A DNA stretch of 64,000 nucleotides from Auxenochlorella pyrenoidosa (Eukaryota; Chlorophyta; Trebouxiophyceae; Chlorellales; Chlorellaceae), in contig KQ482003.1 in the NCBI GenBank assembly GCA_001430745.1, forward strand, positions 750,973 through 814,972, read 5' to 3'. This document shows, in pieces, positions 12,201-38,858 of the stretch. Position 1 is the first letter of the stretch, and each line of letters starts with the position of its first letter. Both the position numbers and the translations under genes were made by a program. The notes beneath the pieces were generated by a model. It was given only the letters and a program-made list of their open reading frames with translations, had not been told where the DNA came from and made no database searches.

Positions 12201-13864
12201 AACAGAGCGTGGTCAGGCATGAAGCAGCTCTGTACACGATATTAATCTGTGCATGCAGGCCTCAGACGTGTGCATCCTGTTCCTTGGCACCACGATGGTG
12301 GGCGACAGGCATGCGGTGAGTGTGGTTGGCCGTCACTGTGCGGTGCAGTGTCACTTCCGAGCCGACCATGTACGCAACCCACATACTGGTGTGAAGCATG
12401 GCGTGCGCTGCATCCACAACCGGCCCTAAGTTGTCCTGCCACCTGCTACCTCGCAGGCTGATCCCACACTGTACGCGCCTGTCGAAGAAGCGGAGATGCG
12501 GGATCGTGTGACCCTGAGGTTGAACGCCAACCAGCTCACCCTCTTCCAGGCGAGGCGGGCAGTTTGAAGTGGTGCCAGCGGCTGTCCAGCCAGGGGGGAC
12601 CGGCGTATGCCTGACCAGTCATACATTGACTGTCTATCTACCTTCCTTGGTGCAGGCTATGGCCAGCAGGACTGCGAAACCCCTTATTGTCGTCCTGGTG
12701 GGCTCAACTGGTCCCAGGGATGCAAGCGGACAGCAAGAATACACAAACCGTGAACAACGTTGCCGCCAGCTGCTGCCGATGCAGTTAAATCACCTTCCTG
12801 TCAATTTGTCTCTGTCACAGGTGCACGGCGGGCCGCTTGATGTGTCTGAGCTCCACGATTCGCCGCGTGTCGCCGCCATGCTGACCAGTAAGGGCGCAGC
12901 ACCGCCCTGGGGGCCTGCCTGGCAGGTATGCCTTTGGGAGAGTGATTTGCTAGCACGAAGGCGAAAAGGAAAGCTACATCGCCAGTTATACAACCGGATC
13001 TCATCTTGCTGCAGCATGGTATCCCGGCGAAGGCGCCGCGGCTGTGGCTGATGTGCTGCTTGGCAGGGTGGCGCCGTCGGGCCGCCTGCCTGTTACATGG
13101 TGCGTTTTGCTGGAAATGTGCAGCTGCTTCTCAGGGCAGCACGGCCAGACTTTCCGCGGCGGCTGGCAGTGGCATGACAGTTTTGAGCAGCTGCCTGCTC
13201 CCCTGCCCCTGCAGGTACAAGGAGTCGTACCTCATGGCAGTATCCATGTTGGACATGCGGATGCGGGCTTCCCCTGGATTCCCGGGTACGCAGGGTGCTG
13301 TTAGTGCCAGCAGCAAGCTTGCATGCTAAGCATGTCATGGTGTGCCAGGCCCCCTCACTGCTGGCCGGCCTAACCTCCACTGCAGGCCGCTCACACCGCT
13401 TCTACCAGGGCCCTGCCCCGCTTTATCCCTTTGGCTACGGCCTCTCTTACACAAACTTTTCCGTCACCATGTCCTCTTTCTCTGTGGCGCCTGGCTCGGG
13501 CGTCAAAATCGACGTGACTGTCAAGAACACCGGTGCCGCGGCAGCTGAGCACGTTGTTCTAGCATTCCTCAGCTTTTCTCCTGGGGCTGGCCAGTCTGGC
13601 GTGGCTCCGCGTGCTACACTTGTGCGCTCTGGGTGCAATCCAGCTTTGATGCGCACTGACATGGTCCAGGCGCTAGCTTGCTACCAGCGCAGCCCGCTGC
13701 TGGCCCCTGGCGCTTCCAGGGTGCTGCGCCTCTTCCTGCCACTCAATTCAGGCAGCACCTCTGCATGGTCAGGCTTTGGAGATCCCCAGCCGCCCTGCGG
13801 GGTGTACAGCCTGCGCCTGGGTGTCAGCCAGCAGGGAGCCTTGGCTGTGGTTCTTGCCCAGTGA
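9206..13864 (+). CDS. Secreted GH3 glycoside hydrolase, beta-xylosidase-like
   Basis: Exon 1 (9206-9272) encodes a signal peptide MPSTTPVLVWLTLCILAPLS, so the enzyme is probably secreted or wall-bound. Later exons carry the GH3 barrel: VSQLSSEAPAIPSLGLPAF, then RDPRWGRLAETWGEDPRLA (10290-10600), KVAATCK/HFIGNDLENWKG, MCSYNA/VNGTPMCA, and GYRGLVVTDCNALEWM (11147-11193), whose Asp is the expected nucleophile. The second domain has GKGIVLLKNA, RRVGLFGPFA and WYPGEGAAAVADVLLGR; the fibronectin-III-like C-terminus starts near YPFGYGLSYTNFSV and ends at 13864. The layout matches plant BXL beta-xylosidases/arabinofuranosidases that trim xylan-type polymers; exact substrate cannot be read from sequence. 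At least five introns use GC donors (10683, 10977, 12134, 12550, 12722). Confidence 0.85.
10383..10410. repeat. Perfect 28-bp palindrome in GH3 intron
   Basis: Positions 10383-10410 equal their own reverse complement base for base, centred on CAGCTG with arms TGCACCTGTGG. It lies inside the intron 10326-10584 of the GH3 gene, so it is transcribed and could fold as a hairpin with no loop. It could also be a dimeric E-box-like site or a cruciform. No function is known to me. Confidence 0.85.
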
Positions 13865-14796
13865 GGAGCACCAAACCCCGTGTCGCATTTTGCATGGGGT
13901 GCTGTGTGGCACGACAGCCTTGCAGTGAGAAATTCAAGACTCTTCTCGCCAGCCTAATCGTTTCGCAGCACGCACCTGACTTTCACTTGTTAGCCCATTC
14001 TTGGATTTCCAAGCACCCTCTGTTCTTCTAGCAGCAGACATTTCCACCAAGCAGCCACATCCTGATGTGTGCTTAGCCAAGCAAATCACCCGAATGTTCT
14101 GTGAGCATGTTAAGATTGTATTTGCAATGTGAGCCCAGGTCAACGATTGCTGCCTTTCCTTCTGCACTCTCCATGCGCACTTGCATGTACATGATGCATC
14201 AGCGCAAGAGCATATGTAGCCGGTTATGTAGCCAGCTCATGCAAGCCGTGTCAAGCAAGCAAAGAAGCTGCGCTGTGGCAAAGTGTCGGGCGTGGCACAG
14301 GTTTTTCAGGTTGTGTTGTTGTTGCATTTTCGCCCACAAGCGCCACGTGCTTGACAGCGTCCGTTCACAAGCACAGCTATCGCATGCAGCAGCAAATGGG
14401 TGCAGCGAAGCTGTTTTGCTAGGCAAGCTATCCACGGCCTGCATCATGACTGCGTTTCACACCTGCACATGGTGCATGAGCAGCAACCAGCATTACAGCA
14501 TGCAGGCAGGTGTGGGAGCATTATGTGCCACAGCGGACTCGACTGCTTGCCGTCGCCCGCTGGCGGCGGTGCCAGCATGGCCACCCCAGAAGCTGGGGCG
14601 GAGAACCAGCGCAGCACCTTTCGACTGCAATCGACTGCATTCGGCGGCTGTCGCGGCGTGGAGCCACTCGTCAGTCTGCCGAAAGACTCGGGCGCAGCAG
14701 CCCGCACCGAGAAGGGGCTGACGCCGGACAGCATCGATCGCATCGGCTGCAGAGCGCGGAAAGAACCTGAAAGCGGCGCCGCAGGCGCCTGACAAC
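13865..14796. other. Intergenic, GH3 3' flank and PRP8 upstream region
   Basis: About 930 bp. The left part is AT-richer and shows no convincing gene. The right 220 bp hold an upstream ORF just before the PRP8 ATG. No TGTAA was found in the first 250 bp after GH3. Confidence 0.45.
14577..14792 (+). other. Possible upstream ORF of PRP8
   Basis: An ATG at 14577 opens 71 codons ending in TGA at 14790-14792, four bases before the PRP8 ATG and in a different frame. The peptide (MATPEAGAENQ...) is not recognised. If it is in the PRP8 5' UTR it could limit translation. It may be a chance ORF in GC-rich DNA. Confidence 0.25.
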
Positions 14797-32644
<17,848 letters not shown>

Positions 32645-33432
32645 GGCCCCCCGCGCCCCCCGCGCCCTCTGTTCAGTGTTGTACCCGTAGGAGGCGGCTC
32701 CCTGCCCCCGTGCCTCTGTGTGCCTTCTCCATCTTGCTCCCTCTCTGCAGCCCTGCACCCCTGCTTTTTTTCTATGCTGCCCCTCTCCCTGCTTTCCCAC
32801 TCTTGTGCTAACTGTCCGTTTGAATCCTCCTTTGCTTTGCAAGCGACCGTCCCCATACCCAACTTCTTTACGTTTTAGGCCATGTAATCCCGCATTCTGC
32901 CGACAGCCTTTGGTGCAGAGGAGTTCGATGAGGGGTTCACAGCTTTTGAGTCCCCAGGGGCAGCAGGCCGGGCGTTCCTGCACAGTTCCATGTGAGCAGG
33001 GATGACTTCTTGTTCGTGCATTCCTAGAAGGTTGTGGGCATGCTTGTCAGTTCCTGCACAACGCCCTGCCACCATGGAACTGGTCCCCATGCACCCGAAT
33101 GCTCGCTGACTAGCATGTTCAGCGCATGTCCAGGCACTCATGTTCCTCCATTGAAAACGAATTGGTATCACTCCACAAAGTACTTTTTGAAATGCAGAAG
33201 CCACGCCAAGTTTGCTAACTGAATGATTTGGAAGGGAGCGCTGGCAGCAGCGGCGGCACAGCGCACCTCTAGAAGGACGGCATGCATAGTCCAGCCTGGT
33301 GCAGCGTCTGATCGCAAATTTTGAATAAAACGCAATTTGGGCATTAGATCGGCGCTGACGTGCACGGGAAGCCCCCGACGGCAAGTAGAGTCGACGTGCC
33401 TAAAGACCGTTGTCGCTGCAGGCGCGGCTTGG
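32645..33432. other. PRP8 3' UTR and DnaJ upstream region
   Basis: About 790 bp. The left 240 bp run to a TGTAA signal at 32883. The right part is less GC-rich and presumably carries the DnaJ promoter. No other gene seen. Confidence 0.5.
32883..32887 (+). terminator. TGTAA poly(A) signal of PRP8
   Basis: TGTAA 239 nt after the PRP8 stop, a plausible 3' UTR length for a green alga. Confidence 0.5.
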
Positions 33433-36249
33433 ATGGCGCTGCGCAGACTGCACGGAGCTTTGGGTAGCCGGCTCCTAGGCTTACAGCTCACATGCGGCAT
33501 CTCCGTCGGCAGTCAGGCCGCTGCGGGCAGCCCAGCCTTCATCTTTAGTCATCGGGGCTTCAGATCATCAAGTGAGGCCCGCTGCAGCGGCGATGTTGCA
33601 AGCCCCGCTGCCGCCGCTGCCAGTGCCGCCACTGCTTGCTGCCAGCGCCGCCGCTGCCCGTCAAGAGATTTGCTTGCCACCTGCAGGTGCACTTTTTGAC
33701 TATTACACGGTGCTTGGCGTCTCGCGTGATGCAAGTGAAAGCGAGATCAAGAAGAAATATTACCAGCTGGCAAAGAAGTATCACCCAGACACCAACCAGG
33801 CAAGCATACAGTGGTGCTGGCAGCAGCGGTGGGCAGCAAGCTGCAGGCAGAAGAGCAGCAATGGCAGCTGCAACACAGATTTCAACTGTCCGTTGGGAGG
33901 CAGCCCAGTGCCTCCCTTCTGACTTGCGCTGCTGCCAGACCTGCGCTCCCCCCACCTGCTGCAGGGTGACCCCGAGGCGGCCAAGAAGTTCCAGGAGGTG
34001 CAGCGAGCGTACGACACGCTGCGGGACCCACAAAAGCGGCAGGTGCGCCCGCAGCCCGGCTGGAGCGAGCGCTGCTGCGCCCGGGGATGTCCGAAATGCA
34101 TGCAACGCGTGGCAGAGCGCTGCGACGCGTGTGCTGCCCAGCCCCTGCCGCCGCAGCTTGCAGTGTTGCATTCTCCATTTTTACACGGCAAATCTCACAG
34201 CGCGGGCATGCCTGCAGAATGGGTTTTCCATGGAGGGGGTGCGAGAAGCAGCCCGAGCAAAGCTGTCACCGGGGCCCAACTTTGCTGCCTGATGCCTGCA
34301 GGCCTACGACGGCATGGGGCACGCTGCCTATGAGAACATGGAGTCCACGGGCGGCGCCCCCGGTGGGGGGCCAGGCGGGCCCTTCCCAGGGGCTGGCTTC
34401 GAGGTGAGGGGCCAGTGAGGGCGGCCGAACCCCGCCACGCTGACCAAGGGTCGGCAGGGTTGCCAGGTGAACTTGTTGCTGGGCCTCACATTGCAGCCCT
34501 GGCAGTGGTGGTGCATTCCTTGTGCTGGCACACCAGCCAGCCTGCCCAGCGAGGCCGGCTGCGGCAGGGAAGCGCACCGCCGCACTGGCAGTGTTGCCCT
34601 CATTTTGCTTGCCTGTCCACCCGGGGCTATGCAGGTGGATCCGGACGACCTCTTCAGGGAGTTCTTTGGCGGTGCTGGCCGCGGCGGCTTCCAGGTAGGG
34701 CCGGCACCCAGCAAGGCCCTGCCGGCAGCCGGGGAGGAGTGGACATGCAGCCTGTGCTTCCCGCTGCCCAGCAGGGGGCGAGGCGTGTTTGTGCCGCCAT
34801 GTGCGCGTATGCTCCCTGCATCTGCCGCCCTCCAGCCTGTGCCAGACCCCAGCAGCGCGACGATGCCCTCGGCCACTGCGCAGGGCACCATCTTTGAGCA
34901 CATGTTTGGTGGCGGGGGCCGGGCCGGCTTTGGCGGCGTGCGCATGCGGCCGCGGCCCATCGTGCGCACCGCCCTGCGCGTCAGCTTTGAGGAGGCGGTG
35001 CGGGGCACCTCCAAGGTGGTGGACCTGTCCTCGCTGGGCATCCCGGGCATCGGCAGCAAGACGGTGGAGATCAACATCCCGGCAGGTGGGCGGGCTCCCA
35101 CTTCCTCGCAGCCAGGGCAACACCATTCCTGGTTTCCTGGTTTGAGCAACCCCCGGCCAGCGCTGTGAGCCCCCTTGCTCTCCATGCCACGTGGCGGCCG
35201 GATGCCCGCTCTCCGGCTGCATGCCCTCAACTTCCCACCCCTCTGCCTGCCCCGCCCAGCCCTGCAGGCGTGGACAACGGCTTCCAGCTGCGGCTGGAGG
35301 GCGTGGTGCCCGCCAGCCAGGGCATGCCGGCCGGCGACCTGCTGGTGAACATCGCGGTGGCGCGCTCCCCGGTCTTCCAGCGCGACGACTTTGACCTGTA
35401 CGTGGACGTGCCCATAGACATGGTGGACGCCTGCCTGGGCACCTCGGTCGAGTGAGTGCCGCGGTTGGCCCCAACTTGTTGGCGGGCAGGGGTGGGTGTG
35501 CTTGGGCGCCTGCCCTGCCGTGGCAGGGGTAGGGGCCAGGACTGTCGCGCGCAGCCCGGTGCGAGCTGTATCGGCAAGCAGCCAGGAAAGGGGGCCTTCT
35601 GCTCAGGCAGCTATCCGGTAGCGCCGCAGAAGCAGCCATCTTCTGTGGAGATGTTCCTTCCCTGGAGGCTTGTACATCGCTGGACGGGCCGCTGCGTTGC
35701 TGCCGACTGAAGCCTCCAATCCCCGCCTGTCCATGTGCTGCCTGCAGCGTGCCCACCATCGACGGCACCGCCGAGGTCAAGATCAAGCCCGGCACGCAGC
35801 CGGGCGACAAGCTGCGCATGCGCGGCTACGGCGTGAAGATGGACGTGGTGGGGCAGCGGGGGCGGCGCGGCGATCAGTACGTGACCGTGGCAGTGCGCAT
35901 TCCTCGCAGCCTGACCGCAGAGCAGCGGCGGTTGCTTGAGGAGTACCGCAGCGCCGGCAAGGGCGGCGCCAGCAGAAAAAGCAGCGGCACCTCGAGCGGC
36001 AGCACACACAGCAGTGCAGGCAGCAGCGACAGCAAACATGCAGGTGCCAGCACGAGCAGCAGCGGAGGAGACAGCAGCACTAGCAGCAGCAGCGACCCAG
36101 GCAGCAGTGAAAGCAAGGACAGCAAGGGGCAAGCAGATGGCAGCGGCGGAGAAAGCAAGGCCAGCAGCGGCACTGAGGAGGGCGGGCGCAAGGAGGGTGA
36201 GAAGGAGCAGAAGAAGAAGCGGCGGCCCTTTTCTGGCTGGTTTTCATGA
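33433..36249 (+). CDS. DnaJ/HSP40 co-chaperone, zinc-finger-less, organelle-targeted
   Basis: Exon 1 starts [16 protein letters not shown] and ends HRGFRSS, an Arg-rich presequence typical of mitochondria. The J domain follows at once: [19 protein letters not shown], then KKYHPDTN with the HPD motif that triggers HSP70 ATPase, and [10 protein letters not shown] Gly/Phe region ([37 protein letters not shown]) leads straight into the substrate-binding CTD ([20 protein letters not shown] to [14 protein letters not shown]). The CxxCxGxG zinc finger found between these parts in mitochondrial DNAJA3/GFA2 is absent, so it is class B-like. The C-terminus is about 100 residues of Ser/Gly/Lys low complexity ending RRPFSGWFS. 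The intron at 33800-33964 has a GC donor (DTNQ/GDPEAA). Confidence 0.88.
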
Positions 36250-36514
36250 CAATAGCCAAGAAGAAATGCCAAGATGCATTGTGAAGCAGGACAAGAACAT
36301 CAATGTGCTCAGGCCAAGCTGTTGCAGGCTTCAGCGGGGGCCGACAGTGCGCTGTGCACGTCGCAATGCAAGACCTGACACGGCATAAACTGTTCCACTG
36401 CTGCTGTGATCGGGACAAGCCCTGTGCTGCGCTGCTGCAATAGGTGCTGTTTCAGGTCCAGGTTTGCTTGTCTTTCGTAAGAGTCGCCTTTGCAGCGCCG
36501 GGACAGGGTTTACC

Positions 36515-38260
36515 ATGTCTGGCGCCCTGCGCGCACGAGGCCTGCAGCTGGCCTCGCAGCTGAGCGCGGCAGAGGCGGCCTCGACCTCCCTGCGGGGCGC
36601 GGCACTTGTTCCGTGCCGGTGAGCATAAACCCGAAACCACGCGCAGGCCAGGGGCTACTCTAGCGATCTTCAAGCTAATTCGAAGGCTCAAAGCCATGCC
36701 GCGCCGCACACGGGGGTGACAGCCCCGGCTGTGTGCGTCTCGCCGCCGTCGTCGTGCGCACTGTGCACTGTGGTGATTTCCCTGATGCCAACACAGCAAT
36801 AATGCACCCTACCTGTGTTGTAGGTACCACGGCGGCGGCGTGCCCGAGTACTGGGGGCGTGACAGCCCGTGAGCCAAGCACACGCCTATTGCTCTCCAGG
36901 CGCCGGGTGCCTGTGCTTGCAACCGTGTACGCTGGGTGGCTATGTTTGGCTTAATAATCCGCGGCCCCTTCCCCCTGCGCAGGTACCACCCAGGTACCGA
37001 CTTCCTGGGCACCCCGGTGAGTCGAGCAGCACTGCGGCCCTTGCGCGCACGGATCCCAGGGGCCCATCCTTGGCTGTCTGTTCACGTTATCTCAGGATTT
37101 GCCGATTTGGCAGGCAGCCTGCTCACCTGGCCTCGCCCGCACCTGTGCCACCTGCAGGCCAACCACCTGGAAGTGAGGGTCACTGCCGCTGGCTTGCTCT
37201 GGACAGCATCTGGACAGCGGCCGGCCGGCCGCCGCATCCTGCATGCTGCTGCACGGCAGTCTGGTGGATGCCTGGCTGCCTGCCTTCCAGCCTGCAACGC
37301 GTGGCAACTCCTCCCAGTCACCCCGCGCCCCGCCTGTCGTGACCCCGCGGCCCCCACCCCCCGCAGCTGGCGGCCAAGCGCCCCGTGTCGCCGCACGTGT
37401 TTGAGATCACGGGGGTGCAGCCGCACTACAAGTTCCCGCTGGGCGCCATCTCTTCCATCACCAACCGCGCCACCGGCTGCATGCTGTCCGTGGGTGCGTG
37501 CGGCCCGCGCCTCGCCTTGCGCGCGCCTTGCTGCTGCTGCCGCGCGCTCTGACGTGGGCAGCAGATGTTCTCTGGTAGTCACTCGCGCCACTGGCTGCAT
37601 GCTGATCGTGAGGGTTGGATGTCGCCGCCGTTTCCATGCTGGGGGCGGCGGCGTTGCTGTCATTTGAGCAACACTTCTTGCTGCCGCATGGCGCTGCCGG
37701 CGCCTGTGCAGCGCGATATGAACCATTCCACTCCACTTGCGATGTATCTTCCTGCCGCTTCTCTCGGCGCTGGCGCAGCCCTTCTTCCCGCCAGTGCATC
37801 CGCCTCGGTCACAGAGCCTGCTTTGGCACGCCCGTGCAGGTACCGGCGCGGCTGCTTACCTGGCGCTGACGGGCGACCTGGGCGCCGCCATCTCCGCCTT
37901 CAAGGATGCCTACCCCCTGCTGGTGTTCCCCGCCAAGGCGCTGGTGGCCTTCCCGCTGGTGCGCAGCAACCACTGCTCGCGGCCGTCGCTGCGCACTTCC
38001 ACTTGGGGCCGTAACCCAGGGATGCCTCACCAAGAGTATGTCGGCGCAGTGACAGAACCCCCACCCCCACCCACCCACCCCTCCTGCAGATCTACCACTA
38101 CTTGGCCGGCCTGCGCCACATCTACTGGGACCACGCCAAGTACGGCAACCAGGCGGACAAGCACTCGGTGCTGGAGGTGCCGGCGGTGGAGGCCAGCAGC
38201 AAGGTGCTGCTGGGCGGCAGCGCGGCAGCCACCGTGCTGGCGGCCCTGTACAGTATCTGA
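36515..38260 (+). CDS. SDHC: Succinate dehydrogenase cytochrome b556 subunit (complex II SDHC/SDH3)
   Basis: Six or so exons in phase give about 200 residues: presequence MSGALRARGLQLASQLSAAE, a Gly/Tyr-rich linker (YHGGGVPEYWGRDSP, YHPGTDFLGTP) and the SDHC core. The core has RPVSPHVFEITGVQPHYKFP, the quinone-site motif SITNRATG, a first helix after TGAAAYLAL, a second helix with IYHYLAGLRHIYWD (first His is the haem ligand) and a last helix ending LAALYSI. It anchors SDHA/SDHB in the inner mitochondrial membrane and binds ubiquinone and haem b. Odd: the usual His of S-x-x-H-R is Asn. TGTAA lies 256 nt past the stop. Confidence 0.92.
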
Positions 38261-38858
38261 GACACGCGTCGGTTGGATGAAGCCGCAGAGCTTCCCTGAT
38301 GATATTGCGGCAAGCAGCAACCCTTGCGCAGGCATTTGCTGCCGCAGCTCGTGCTCTCGCGCCCACATGATACATAAGCCTGACTGCTCGGTGCAAGGCA
38401 GGCGGCCTCCGTTGCACATGCCAGGCAGCCGGCTGCCCAGCAGGGGCAGCATGCCACAACCTGCTCCAACCATGCACTTTCTGCGACTGCAGTGCTCGCT
38501 TGATGCGGGCAGAATTGTAACCTCCTATGGAAGCAGGATTTTGCAGAAGGCAGTGCATTATAGGCCTGGGGTGGCAGGTGGGAAGTGATCAGCAGCAATG
38601 ACGAGTGCTCACCCGTGCTGCTCAGGCTTCCACTGCATCACCGCTGCCAGCGTTTGGTTTGACCATTGAAGGCCTTTGGCATCCATTGCGGTATGACAAG
38701 CAGGGCGGAAGAGCAAGCAAGGAGCGGTGCGGTAGCAGCGGGGGGTAGCAAGACCGGAAAAGCAGCTGACAAAGGGAGCGCAGGCTGTAAATTTGCAGAA
38801 AACAATGTCATTGTTGGGATACAAAGTGCCGTGTGGCATCACGTGCGCTACGCGGCCG
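38261..38858. other. Convergent 3' region, SDHC / methyltransferase
   Basis: About 600 bp between two stops. The SDHC TGTAA is at 38516. I found no minus-strand TGTAA for the methyltransferase and no gene. Confidence 0.5.
38516..38520 (+). terminator. TGTAA poly(A) signal of SDHC
   Basis: TGTAA 256 nt after the SDHC stop codon. Confidence 0.5.

Noticed and set aside
34266..35819. Minus-strand open frame of 517 codons across the DnaJ gene
   Set aside because: It is the antisense shadow of DnaJ exons and introns in GC-rich DNA; the composition is Arg/Pro/Gly-rich with no domain.
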